From assembly GCA_039798065.1 (NCBI GenBank), contig JBDKGS010000042.1, positions 1 to 20,747 on the forward strand: 20,747 nucleotides of DNA, read 5' to 3'. Below are positions 1 through 8,005 of the stretch, piece by piece. Origin of the DNA: UBA5070 sp039798065. Its GTDB lineage: Bacteria > Fibrobacterota > Fibrobacteria > UBA5070. The notes beneath the pieces are model-generated. The model made no database searches. It was not told the origin of the DNA and worked only from the letters and a program-made list of their open reading frames with translations. The position numbers were made by a program, and so were the translations under genes. Within the stretch, counting starts at the first letter, position 1. Each line of letters begins with the position of its first letter.

Positions 1-87
1 GACGCGGGTCCAACGGGCATGGGTGTGGTCGAAGGCTGGGATCGCATTCGCGACCAGCGCGATCAGGAGGGCAAGATTCCGGTGCAT
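1..87 (-). CDS. DUF547-like exported protein, N-terminal fragment
   Basis: Only the first 29 codons lie in the window; the gene runs off the left edge. The minus strand reads an ATG at 87 preceded by a good ribosome binding site (GAGGA, eight bases upstream). The residues form a typical signal peptide: MHR, then a hydrophobic stretch (LALLIALVANAIPA). The mature protein appears to begin FDHTHARWTRV, which resembles the start of DUF547 proteins (FDHS-x-W). The DUF547 assignment rests on about ten residues and is tentative; an exported protein of some kind is well supported. It follows the beta-helix gene on the same strand after a 109-base gap and could be its operon partner. Confidence 0.55.
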   Translation of the reverse strand, partial: MHRNLALLIALVANAIPAFDHTHARWTRV

Positions 88-196
88 CGAGATTCCTCGG
101 ATGGAGTGTGCCCAGAACATGTCGCGGCAACGGGGAGGAATCTTACAGGAAATCGAACGGTAGGGAGGTTTCTCATCGGGACCCCACAGGCCAGGA

Positions 197-1972
197 TCAA
201 CGGAGTTGGCCGTCGGAATGTCGCCAAACCACGCGGGACGCGAGGAGTGCCCAAAGATTGGATCGGTGGTTGCGCCATTCGCCTGCCGAACCGGACCATA
301 GAACCGAACCACGCGGATCGACCACCGAGATCGGTGTCGAAGCAGACAGATTCTGCCACCGGGAGGCTCGCGGGATCCGACTTGGCTCGATCCACGTCGC
401 GCTCCCCGGAGCGAAAGCCCCGGCGTAGGTGCCGTCGGAGAAACGAGCGGGCGATCTGGCGCCGGGGATCCAACGGCCCTCGAGGGTATCGACAAAATCC
501 GGATTGGCGAAGACGGAATGGGCGTCGAATGACGTGGCCGATCGCCAGCGGTCCCAGGCATAGTTGGGATCGGCGTTGCCCAGCCGCGCCATGTTCGCCT
601 GGCTGGGCGCGAAGTAGAGGTTCGAGTCCAGGGAAAGCGGATAGGTCGAAGCCTTGCCATCGTAGATCCAGGCCCCGAAGAGGCGGTGGTCGCTCTCGCT
701 CGCACCCGGAGCCTTGCGGCGTCCCGCGACCAGATTCCGTCTCAGGACGGAGCCGCCTTTGAAGTAGCTGTCCTGGATCTGGATGCCCCATCCGGTCGGG
801 TCGATCACCGTATTGTGTTCTGCGAGGACAGAATCTGTCGTGTAGGAGTTGGGATCGGCGATCCCCAGCACGATCCCGCCGCCGTTGTTTTCCGACACGC
901 AGTGCCGGATGCTGGAATGCCGGCTGCCCACGCCGAATCCGATGGCGTCGCCGATGGAGCGGTTGTTGTGGAGGACCAGCTTCTTTGGACCCGCGTGCTT
1001 GATCTTGAAACCCGTGTTGGAGTTCCACGAAACGCTGTTGAGGACATGGATGATTCCCGAATCGGCGTCGTTGTAGACGAGGAAGTTCGTGTTGTTCCAG
1101 TGGTCGTTGGCCGTGTCGCGGTTGTCGTGCCCGATGCAGCGATCGATGACGTTCCCGGTGCCGCCCTGGATCTTGAATCCCGTGCAGTTGTCGGCGGTGG
1201 ACCAATGCGAATCGTGGACCTCCATCTTGAAGGCCATGCAGCTGTCGCCACCCAACAGGACGCCGGCGTTCTCGCCGCGCGAGGCGTTGCGCACGACCAT
1301 GTTGGAGAAGACGACATGGCTTGGACCGAATGCCCAGAGGCCACCCCCACCGGGACCGCAATGGAGGGTGGCGCGCTCGCCGGGGTACCCTCGGATCTCT
1401 AGGTAGTCGGACTCGGGGAAATTCACGAATCCGAAGGGTGCCTTCACGCCGTTGGTCTCCCACACGTAGGTCTCCCGGAACGTTCCTTCGCGTACGTAGA
1501 TCGTCTTGCCGTCGACGCCTTGGATCGAGCGCATGGCCTTCTCCAAAGTGCGCAAAGGAGCGTCGATCCTCCCGCTGGCGGCGTCGTTGCCGGTTGGCGA
1601 GACAAACAGGAAGTCGCGCGTGCCGACGGTCAGGTGGAAACGTCGCTCCCGGAAGACGCCATCGACGCGGGTCACGCGTACGCCCATTTCGCGCACGCCG
1701 GTGTCCGAGATCGACGGCGTCCAATCCACCTCGCCTGCGTCGGAAATTGTCATGCCTGAGGGGGCGTCCTGAAGCGACCAGGAAAGGGCTTGGTTGTCGG
1801 CCTCGTAGACGCTGAACTGGAAATCCAGGGGGACTCCGGGATGGGCCCGCACGGGAGCCCTCCAGAAAAGCACGAAGGAGGAATCGATCCACGGTCGCAG
1901 ATCCGCGGAAGCGGCGACTTCGCCGGAAAGCATGCACAGGGCTGTGACAAAAATCGACTTGATCGTCTTCAT
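197..1972 (-). CDS. Exported right-handed parallel beta-helix protein (DUF1565/polysaccharide-lyase-like) with cadherin-like domain
   Basis: A 591-residue secreted protein. It starts with a signal peptide (MKTIKSIFVTALC...). At about residues 45-105 is a dystroglycan/He_PIG cadherin-like domain (LSWSLQDAPSGMTI, then GEVDWTPSISDTG). At about 115 comes the FVSPTGNDAASG motif that typically opens DUF1565 and PL9-like beta-helices. Asn/Gly/Ser-rich rungs follow to about residue 500 (for example NNTNFLVYNDADSG). The fold suggests binding or cleavage of acidic polysaccharide outside the cell; the reaction cannot be read from the sequence. The last 50 or so residues (ISVVDPRGSVLWSG) look like a beta-rich C-terminal sorting or adhesion domain, possibly a type IX secretion signal, which is speculative. 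The start is fixed by an ATGA overlap with the upstream lipoprotein gene, implying translational coupling. Confidence 0.8.
   Translation of the reverse strand: MKTIKSIFVTALCMLSGEVAASADLRPWIDSSFVLFWRAPVRAHPGVPLDFQFSVYEADNQALSWSLQDAPSGMTISDAGEVDWTPSISDTGVREMGVRVTRVDGVFRERRFHLTVGTRDFLFVSPTGNDAASGRIDAPLRTLEKAMRSIQGVDGKTIYVREGTFRETYVWETNGVKAPFGFVNFPESDYLEIRGYPGERATLHCGPGGGGLWAFGPSHVVFSNMVVRNASRGENAGVLLGGDSCMAFKMEVHDSHWSTADNCTGFKIQGGTGNVIDRCIGHDNRDTANDHWNNTNFLVYNDADSGIIHVLNSVSWNSNTGFKIKHAGPKKLVLHNNRSIGDAIGFGVGSRHSSIRHCVSENNGGGIVLGIADPNSYTTDSVLAEHNTVIDPTGWGIQIQDSYFKGGSVLRRNLVAGRRKAPGASESDHRLFGAWIYDGKASTYPLSLDSNLYFAPSQANMARLGNADPNYAWDRWRSATSFDAHSVFANPDFVDTLEGRWIPGARSPARFSDGTYAGAFAPGSATWIEPSRIPRASRWQNLSASTPISVVDPRGSVLWSGSAGEWRNHRSNLWALLASRVVWRHSDGQLR
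827..839. repeat. Recurrent 13-bp palindrome GACAGAATCTGTC (type copy)
   Basis: A perfect palindrome around a central A. Other copies of the form GAC-N7-GTC with an A/T-rich core lie at 2222, 2989, 5816, 9195, 10684, 13085, 14282 and 15076. Near-matches lie at 345, 1946, 3251, 4486, 4581, 7814, 8773, 10393, 11736 and 13030 (start positions, all 13 bases). GTCAGATTCTGAC at 4943 is a perfect palindrome with the same AGATTCT core. Most are inside coding regions and in differing frames. I saw none after 15088. Confidence 0.7.
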
Positions 1973-3066
1973 GGCGTGTTCCCCAATTGGGCGGGCCGCG
2001 ACAAGCCGTGTTCGATCCGCGAGATGTGGAAGGTCGTGGTCTGGTCGTAGCCCGAATTGGCCCAACCCATGAGGTAGCCGTAACCCCAGGTTCGCAGCGA
2101 GTCCGCTCCGACGGTGGGGCGGTTGAGGTCGGCGTCGTGGATGTCGTGGGCCTTGGTCCACGCCGCTTCGCCTTGGCGCTGGTACCAGGTTTCGATCACG
2201 CCGTCGCGCGCGCCGCTGCTTGACGAAAATTGTCCATGGAACACCAGGTCGATCCACTTGCCCACGTCTTGCGATCGGATCAGGATTCCCCCCGAAGCGG
2301 GGGATCCGGTCACTCGTTTGCCGCCGATGGAATATCCCACGGTGAGCTCGGAGGCTTTTTCTCCGGAAGCCCAATCCAGATCGGTTCCCCACACGATGGT
2401 GGATCCGGTTCCGTTGGCGGAGTATTCGTCGGCCCAAATCGCCAGGAGTTTGTTGTTGGCGGGCCATTGCGAGCGCCCGCTTGAAGTCGCGGTCGCCGAA
2501 CGGGATCGATTAAGGACCTGCCCGTTCCAAACTTCGTTGTAGTAGGATTTTGTCGCGTAGCGCAGGAAGATGCCGTTGGAGTCCTGCTGGGAGATCACGC
2601 CCCACGAGGTGCCATCGGTGCCGAGCACCGTGTCGCCCAGCTGCCACCCGACGCGTTGGGACGAGGGGATCTCGATGCGGGTGTCGTGGCGGTGGTGGTA
2701 GTTGGCGGGAATGTGCCATCGGAACGAAATCCAGAATCCGTCGCCGCGGGCCATGGAAAAGCGCATTTCGCTCATGCCATATTCGCCGGGCACCACACCC
2801 GGATAGCGGAAGGGAAGTCCCAGCGTGCCACTGGAACCGGGCACCGTGTCCAGCTCCCAGCCGGCATCGTGGAAGACCCATCCGCCTCGGGGGACGAGGG
2901 AATCGCCTTTGGTGAAGTCGTAGACGACCGATGCAGTGGGCGAGGCGGGGACGCCCGACGAGGTCGAGGCGTCGCCACCGCACGAGCAGACAAGAATTGT
3001 CGAGGTCGCGAGGAGGATGGCGGTGGTGGTCGACGGCTTTTGGGCGGCCAGGGGTTTGGCGGACAT
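1969..3066 (-). CDS. Lipoprotein with putative jelly-roll (polysaccharide-lyase/lectin-like) domain
   Basis: A 365-residue protein starting at MSAKPLAAQ (ATG at 3066). A hydrophobic segment ends in a lipobox-like LVCSC near residue 30, so it is probably an anchored lipoprotein with a short Ser/Thr/Pro linker. The body (about residues 50-360) is rich in aromatic residues and predicted beta-strands. It has features reminiscent of the heparin-lyase-I-like family (PF14099), including GKWIDLVFHGQFS, DGVIETWYQRQG and a C-terminal YLMGWANSGYDQ. I cannot identify catalytic residues, so a lectin or binding role is equally possible. Its TGA stop overlaps the ATG of the beta-helix gene by one base within ATGA. 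The two probably act together on an extracellular glycan. Confidence 0.65.
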   Translation of the reverse strand: MSAKPLAAQKPSTTTAILLATSTILVCSCGGDASTSSGVPASPTASVVYDFTKGDSLVPRGGWVFHDAGWELDTVPGSSGTLGLPFRYPGVVPGEYGMSEMRFSMARGDGFWISFRWHIPANYHHRHDTRIEIPSSQRVGWQLGDTVLGTDGTSWGVISQQDSNGIFLRYATKSYYNEVWNGQVLNRSRSATATSSGRSQWPANNKLLAIWADEYSANGTGSTIVWGTDLDWASGEKASELTVGYSIGGKRVTGSPASGGILIRSQDVGKWIDLVFHGQFSSSSGARDGVIETWYQRQGEAAWTKAHDIHDADLNRPTVGADSLRTWGYGYLMGWANSGYDQTTTFHISRIEHGLSRPAQLGNTP

Positions 3067-3183
3067 GGTGCCTGCTTCGCTTCCGGGTGGTGTGGGAGTC
3101 CGGTCGGACCGGTGGTGGGCCCACAGGGTCAATGATACCATGCAAACGGGTGCCGAAGGTAGGAAGCATGAACGCGCCAGGGA

Positions 3184-3288
3184 CCGAAGCCCTTGATGGG
3201 CGCGGACACCGCCGCCAAGGCGAGGAGGCCGCGCGGCGAGGACCGCGGATGACAGAAACTGACTGGAGCGGGGCGAGCGCGAGGGCCC
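3184..3288 (+). repeat. 105-bp direct repeat, copy A
   Basis: This stretch matches 4419-4523 without gaps and with about seven substitutions. Both copies lie in the same orientation in intergenic DNA flanking the sbtA-like gene. Each contains GACAGAAACTG, a degenerate form of the palindrome recurring in this window (3251-3263 here). On the minus strand this copy ends about 118 bases upstream of the lipoprotein start codon at 3066. No long ORF with coding character explains it. Confidence 0.85.
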
Positions 3289-3339
3289 GGCCGCCGATGC
3301 GCGGGCGGGGCGCCAAGGCGATTCCCGACGAAGGTATTC

Positions 3340-4305
3340 TCAGCGTGCCAGATGGAAGTACAGGGGAAATCCGGCAGCGAGATTGAGCGGGAAGGTGATC
3401 GCCAATGCCATGGGGATGTAGATGCCCGGATCGGCCTTGGGAGCCGCCAGACGCATGGCGGCAGGAACCGCGATGTACGAGGCGCTTGCGGACAGGACCG
3501 CCAGCAGGAATCGGTTGCCCGGTTCCTCGAGGAAGAATCCGCTGGCCCAGGCCACGAGGCTTCCGTGGACCAGCGGTGCGACCAAGGCGAATCCAACGGG
3601 GAACAAACCTTTGCTGATCAGGTTCGAGAGGCTTCGTCCGCACACCAAGCCCATTTCCAGCAGGAACAACGCGAGGAACCCTTTGAAGATGTCGTTGGTG
3701 AAGGGCTTGATCCCTTCGGCCATGGTCTTGTCGGATGCCAAGCCAACGAGAAGGCTGCCAACCAGTAGCACCACGCTTCCGTTGGTAAGGGAGTGGCGCA
3801 GCACGGCCTTCATGCCGTGGGCTCCAGGCTCGTCGTCTCCGTTCACTTCGAACACGCGCAGCAACAGAACGCCCACGATGATCGCAGGAAACTCCATGAA
3901 GGCCATGACCGCCACCATGTGGCCGCCGAAGTCGATGGCACGTCCCTCGAGGAACCCCACGGCGGCAACGAATGTCACCGCACTGACAGATCCGTAGGCG
4001 GCGGCGATCGCGGCAGAATCCTGGACCGGGAGTTTTCGGCGCAGCAGGAAAAAGCTGCTGAGGGGAATGACCGCAGCCAAGACCAGACCTGCGACAAGCG
4101 ACCAGCCGATCTCTGCGCTCCATTCGCTGGAGCGCAGCTCCTGGCCCCCTTTGAATCCGATGGCCAGAAGCAGGTACAGCGAGAGGAACTTGGCGATGGC
4201 CGCAGGGATTTCGAGATCGCTGCGCATCTTGGATGCGGCGATTCCCAGAATGAAAAAGAGCAGAACGGGATTCGTGAAGTTGGTCAATAATGTGGTGAAA
4301 TCCAT
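3340..4305 (-). CDS. sbtA: SbtA-type sodium-dependent bicarbonate transporter family protein
   Basis: A 321-residue polytopic membrane protein with about ten hydrophobic segments, close to the family's usual length. It matches the Sbt_1 (PF05982, formerly DUF897) signature throughout: SDLEIPAAIAKFLSLYLLLA followed by GFKGG near residue 50, AYGSVSAVTF near 105, a long hydrophilic loop in the middle (VFEVNGDDEPGAHG), then PFTNDIFKGFLALFLLEMGL, SASASYIAVPAAMR and a final AITFPLNLAAGFPLY. Characterised cyanobacterial members are Na+/HCO3- symporters; for this non-cyanobacterial homologue the substrate is inferred. No SbtB-like regulator gene is adjacent. The gene stands alone between two copies of a 105-bp repeat, and ATG at 4305 begins the conserved MDF N-terminus. 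Confidence 0.85.
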   Translation of the reverse strand: MDFTTLLTNFTNPVLLFFILGIAASKMRSDLEIPAAIAKFLSLYLLLAIGFKGGQELRSSEWSAEIGWSLVAGLVLAAVIPLSSFFLLRRKLPVQDSAAIAAAYGSVSAVTFVAAVGFLEGRAIDFGGHMVAVMAFMEFPAIIVGVLLLRVFEVNGDDEPGAHGMKAVLRHSLTNGSVVLLVGSLLVGLASDKTMAEGIKPFTNDIFKGFLALFLLEMGLVCGRSLSNLISKGLFPVGFALVAPLVHGSLVAWASGFFLEEPGNRFLLAVLSASASYIAVPAAMRLAAPKADPGIYIPMALAITFPLNLAAGFPLYFHLAR

Positions 4306-4418
4306 GATCGGCCAAATTACAAGCTCGGCACCGGACGATCCAAGCGCCAGGGACGGATTCGCACCAAAGGTGCCCTGCCATATCGTGAACCCGGAGCAGT
4401 CGACAGGCTCACCGCTGG

Positions 4419-4523
4419 CCGAAGCCCTTGATGGGCGCGGACACCGCAGCCAAGGCGAGGTGGCTGCGCGGCGAGGCCCGCGGATGACAGAAACTGGCTG
4501 GAGCGGGACGAACGCGAGGGCCC
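4419..4523 (+). repeat. 105-bp direct repeat, copy B
   Basis: Partner of 3184-3288, offset by exactly 1235 bases. On the minus strand it ends 114 bases upstream of the sbtA-like start codon at 4305, almost the same distance as copy A from the next start. This copy has a perfect 6-bp inverted repeat (GCAGCC and GGCTGC, ten-base loop). The corresponding central pair is broken in copy A. It carries GACAGAAACTGGC at 4486-4498. Confidence 0.85.
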
Positions 4524-4594
4524 CTGCCGGCGCCCAAAAAAGAGCGCCCGGGTTTAGCCGATTTGACCCACTGCCGACAGGACAGAATTTGTGC

Positions 4595-6745
4595 TTAGCC
4601 GCGACGCCAGGCGAAGAAGCGCCGCGCCAGGCGCAGAGCGGTTTCGGGTTTATGCGCGCGGGTCCAGACGCCAGCCGCGTACTTGGCCGACTCGGCGAAG
4701 GTGGGGTACGCGTGGATGGTGCCCAGGATCTTCTTCAGCCCAATGCCGTTCTTCATGGCCAATGTCCATTCGGCCAGCAGTTCACCGGCATGGGCTCCGG
4801 CGATGGTGACACCCAGAATGGTGTCCTTGCCAGGCACGGTGAGGACCTTCACGAAGCCGTGCGTCTCGTCGTCGGCGATGGCGCGATCGAGATCGTCCAG
4901 ATGGTAGATGCTCGACTCGTAGGGGATGCCCTGGGCGATGGCGTCAGATTCTGACAAGCCGACGCGCGCCACCTGGGGATCGGTGTAGGTGCATCGGGGA
5001 ATGACGCGGTAGTCGGCCTTGAAGCTCCAGAACGGAGACAGCAATCCGTTGAGAGCCGCGTACCAAGCCTGGTGCGCCGCGAAGTGGGTGAACTGGTAAG
5101 GGCCGGTGGCATCTCCCACCGTGTAGATGTTGGGGAAGTTGGTTTGCAGAAGTCCGTTGGCCTCGATGGTTCCGTCGTCGCGAAACCGCAAACCCAGCGT
5201 GTCCATCCAAGGTGCGCGACGAGCCTTGCGCCCCAACGCCACCAATACGGCATCGAAGGAAGCGCGCTCTTCTGCGCCCTCACCGTTGGTGGGGCCATGC
5301 ACGATCCATTGCTTGCCCGCCGGATCGACCTCGAAGCGGATGGCAACCCGTCCGGTGCGAACCACCACACCATCGGCCTCGAAGCGTTCCCGCACCAGTT
5401 CGCCGACCTCGGCGTCTTCCCGCGAAAGCAGCCGCGGACCGCGATCGATCTGCACCACCTGCACGCCCAATCGTGCGCAGGCCTGGGCGAGCTCGCATCC
5501 GATGGGCCCGCCACCAAGAACCACGAGCTTGGACGGAAGATCCTCCAGATCCCAAAAAGTGTCGGAGGTCAACATATTCACCCCATCGATCCCTGGAATC
5601 CGGGGCACGGCCGGTTCGCCGCCGGTAGCCAGCACGATGCTGCGTGCCGTCATTTTCCGTCCGTCCACTTCCACGGTCCACGGATCCACAACCACAGCGT
5701 CGCCAAGCACCACATGCACGCCCAGCCCCTGGTAGCGTTCCACCGAATCGTGTGGAGCGATGGCTTCGATGGCCTTGCGCACATGGGCCAGCACCTTGGT
5801 ATGATCCACCTTGATGACGGAATCTGTCGAAGCGTAGCGCTCCACGCCGCGAGCCTGGTGCACCACCCGCGCCGCGTGGATGAGGGCCTTGGAAGGCACG
5901 CATCCGGTATTGAGGCAATCGCCGCCCATGCGGTGCCGTTCCACTAGCGCCACCTTGGCGCCCACCGCCGAACCGATGTAGCTGGTCACCAAACCACCCG
6001 CCCCGGCACCGATGGCGATCATGTCGTATTCGAACGATGCAGGGCGATTGAATCGAGCGTAGATCCGACGCGCCTTGATGCGATCCAGGATCCAACGAGA
6101 GACCATCGGCAGCACTCCCAGAATGGCGAAGGCGGCCAACAAACCGGGAGAGACGATCCCCGCAAGCGAAGTAAGCTGACCGAATTGGCGACCGGCGAAC
6201 ACATAGGCAAGAGTGCCGGGAGCCATGCCCACGAAGGAGACCCACACGTACGTCCAGGTCCGCAACGGGACAAGTCCTGACAACAGGTTGACCGCGAAGA
6301 AGGGGAAGACGGGCACCACACGCAAGGCGAACAGGTAGAAGGCGCCATCGCGGGCGATGCCTTCCTCGAACGATCGCAACCTCTGTCCTACCTTCGACTT
6401 CACCCAATCGCGCATCAAGGTGCGAGAGGCGAGCATGGCCCCCGTGGCACCTGCGGTCGCGCCAACCAGAACGAGCAAGGTGCCCGCAAAGACCCCGAAC
6501 AGCGCTCCACCCATCAAGGTCAGAAGCGAGGCGATGGGAAGCGACAAGGCGGCGCAGACCGCATAGACCGCCACGAACAGGGACGAATACAACAAGGGGG
6601 ATTGCGAGATGCCCGCTTGGAGGAATCCCAACTGTGCCTGAAGCCCGCGCAGGGAGAGAAGGGCCTTGGTCTCGGGGGGCAACTGGAGCCAGATGCCAAT
6701 GGTCAGGGCTACGCCCCCCAGGACAAGTGCGTGTTTGAGTTTCAT
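4595..6745 (-). CDS. VTT/TVP38-domain membrane protein fused to FAD-dependent pyridine nucleotide-disulfide oxidoreductase
   Basis: A 716-residue fusion. Residues 1-225 are membrane-embedded and contain a VTT/DedA-like domain: a glycine-rich LLTLMGGALFGVFAGTL segment near 75-91, then ALRVVPVFPFFAVNLLSG near 140-157. From about residue 238 there is a complete mercuric-reductase/dihydrolipoamide-dehydrogenase-like enzyme. It has the FAD motif AIGAGAGG, the redox pair Cys277-x4-Cys282 in GGDCLNTGCVPSK, the NAD(P) motif VVLGGGPIGCELA, the second FAD motif TVGDATG, and a C-terminal HAYPTFAES in the place of the catalytic His-Glu pair. The mercuric ion-binding N- and C-terminal cysteines of MerA are absent, so mercury reduction is unlikely. 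The fusion architecture is known in several phyla but the substrate is not. ATG at 6745 has AAGGA eight bases upstream. Confidence 0.85.
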   Translation of the reverse strand: MKLKHALVLGGVALTIGIWLQLPPETKALLSLRGLQAQLGFLQAGISQSPLLYSSLFVAVYAVCAALSLPIASLLTLMGGALFGVFAGTLLVLVGATAGATGAMLASRTLMRDWVKSKVGQRLRSFEEGIARDGAFYLFALRVVPVFPFFAVNLLSGLVPLRTWTYVWVSFVGMAPGTLAYVFAGRQFGQLTSLAGIVSPGLLAAFAILGVLPMVSRWILDRIKARRIYARFNRPASFEYDMIAIGAGAGGLVTSYIGSAVGAKVALVERHRMGGDCLNTGCVPSKALIHAARVVHQARGVERYASTDSVIKVDHTKVLAHVRKAIEAIAPHDSVERYQGLGVHVVLGDAVVVDPWTVEVDGRKMTARSIVLATGGEPAVPRIPGIDGVNMLTSDTFWDLEDLPSKLVVLGGGPIGCELAQACARLGVQVVQIDRGPRLLSREDAEVGELVRERFEADGVVVRTGRVAIRFEVDPAGKQWIVHGPTNGEGAEERASFDAVLVALGRKARRAPWMDTLGLRFRDDGTIEANGLLQTNFPNIYTVGDATGPYQFTHFAAHQAWYAALNGLLSPFWSFKADYRVIPRCTYTDPQVARVGLSESDAIAQGIPYESSIYHLDDLDRAIADDETHGFVKVLTVPGKDTILGVTIAGAHAGELLAEWTLAMKNGIGLKKILGTIHAYPTFAESAKYAAGVWTRAHKPETALRLARRFFAWRRG

Positions 6746-6973
6746 CAATAGGTCCTTGGTCGTTGAACAGCTCAAGGTGTCAGGTCTGCTGACCAAGAAG
6801 TCGTCGGGGTACGGGCGAATCTTACACTGGATTGGAGAACGAGTCTTTCTTGCTCGAAAGGTTGCACGTACTTCCTTCCACCACAGCTGCAGATTTTGTC
6901 CATTATGGAAAACCATAGCTCCGCCATTGCGCCATCCATCACGACGTCAAGAACCCCTTAGAAGGGATCTCGA

Positions 6974-7576
6974 ATGAACAAGCTAGAGTCCTTGTACAAC
7001 ACCAAACTTTCCAAAGCCTTGGATATGTCCGAAGAGGACATGAACGCGGCTCACAAGGAATTCAGGGATGCGGCCAACGAAGATCCGGACGGACTCGTCA
7101 CCTTGCTGCGTTCTGTGGATTTGCTCTCGGAGAATTTCCTTTGGGATGTCTACGCGAGCCTGCGAGTGGATGCCGGCCAATGGAAAGAATTGCTGATCTC
7201 GGAAGCCGCTCGTCTGATCGAGTCTGCTGTCCAGCTCCCGAACGCTGCGTCCAAAATCCTCGAATCTTTAGAAGGTGTATCGGCTGCGAAAGACACCGCC
7301 TACCTTGAACTCATCAAACAAGAGCTTGCCAAGCATCTTAGGTCCCCGGTTCTTGGCGTTCGTAGGAGAGTGGTTTGGGAGTTTTGTGTCTGTAGTGGTA
7401 AATACGAACCCTCGGAAATCCACATGATGCAGGGCATCCTATTGAACGATGCGGATTGGCGAATCCGGAATTTCTGCAGGGAGTGTCTCCTCGAGTCCAA
7501 CGACCTTCCGAATCACTACTCCGAGCCCCTCATGGATCTGATTCGCCGGAAAACGCAAAGTCCTCACCAATGGTGA
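6974..7576 (+). CDS. Unrecognised soluble protein, possibly HEAT-like helical
   Basis: I do not recognise this 200-residue protein. It has a start with a good ribosome binding site (GAAGGG, about seven bases before the ATG). It has no signal peptide or membrane segment. It is Leu/Glu/Arg-rich and predicted almost wholly helical. The second half has a pattern reminiscent of HEAT-type repeats: HLRSPVLGVRRRVVWEF, then LLNDADWRIRNFCRECLLES, where helices around a D-W-x-R-x-F core recur. It is transcribed away from the VTT-oxidoreductase gene, and its codons are less GC-rich than its neighbours'. It could be a scaffold or an immunity-like protein, but nothing in the context proves this. Confidence 0.6.
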   Translation: MNKLESLYNTKLSKALDMSEEDMNAAHKEFRDAANEDPDGLVTLLRSVDLLSENFLWDVYASLRVDAGQWKELLISEAARLIESAVQLPNAASKILESLEGVSAAKDTAYLELIKQELAKHLRSPVLGVRRRVVWEFCVCSGKYEPSEIHMMQGILLNDADWRIRNFCRECLLESNDLPNHYSEPLMDLIRRKTQSPHQW

Positions 7577-7777
7577 ATCCAAAAAGACGCGGTGTGGTCC
7601 CACAGCACCCGTAAGGTTCACGTCGATGGCCGACGCTGGAACCTTTTTTCCTCGAATTATCAGGGAATCTGGTCGTTCGTCGGCGGGCCGGGCGTGATTC
7701 GAGTTCCCTGCGGATTCTGGATGCACCTATCGAGGAAAGGGGGATATCCAGAGGTGTACCGCGAAGCGGCAAGCGCC

Positions 7778-8005
7778 TCACTCCTGCCGAGTCAGCCGGT
7801 CGCCGCGAGGCTTGTCGGATTCTGTCACGCTGCGCATGGCTTTGCGGATCAGCTCCACCTGCGCGGCGGCTTCGGCGCAGGGAGGGCAGTGGACGAAATG
7901 GCCCCGCAGGGTGAGGTTCCCGAACAGGCCCAAGGCCCCGTCCATCTTGCGCGAATGGTTCTGGGTCGCCTTGAGGCAGGAAATATTCAGGATCTTCGGG
8001 ATCAC
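7778..8005 (-). CDS. Short zinc-binding anti-sigma factor (zf-HC2/ZAS-like)
   Basis: A 75-residue protein starting at GTG 8005, which overlaps the sigma-factor stop codon in a GTGA arrangement and implies coupling. It carries the anti-sigma zinc signature: Cys10 in SCLKAT, then His36-x3-Cys40-x2-Cys43 in HFVHCPPC. There is no transmembrane segment, so it would be a soluble, cytoplasmic, possibly redox- or metal-sensitive anti-sigma factor holding the adjacent ECF sigma. The DUF692 operon directly upstream suggests metal or thiol stress as the signal, which is inference. Confidence 0.7.
   Translation of the reverse strand: MIPKILNISCLKATQNHSRKMDGALGLFGNLTLRGHFVHCPPCAEAAAQVELIRKAMRSVTESDKPRGDRLTRQE

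Noticed and set aside
63..1937. A 624-codon open frame on the minus strand in another frame of the beta-helix gene
   Set aside because: It is Arg/Pro/His-rich without domains and overlaps a gene with signal peptide, recognisable domains and an ATGA-coupled start. It is a GC-driven shadow frame.
2510..4381. A 623-codon minus-strand open frame across the sbtA-like gene
   Set aside because: It is Arg/Gly/His-rich and spans two real genes and an intergenic repeat in a different frame. The sbtA frame has clear transmembrane segments and family motifs.
3184..4523. The repeat-flanked sbtA segment as a transposon
   Set aside because: The repeats are direct rather than inverted and no transposase or target-site duplication is seen.
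4530..4552. GGCGCC/GGCGCTC hairpin after the VTT-oxidoreductase as a terminator
   Set aside because: The T run lies inside the loop rather than after the stem on the minus strand, so it does not have intrinsic terminator form.
4595..6745. Mercuric reductase (merA)
   Set aside because: The redox CxxxxC and overall fold fit, but the MerA-specific heavy-metal domain and C-terminal Cys pair are missing and the N-terminus is a VTT membrane domain.
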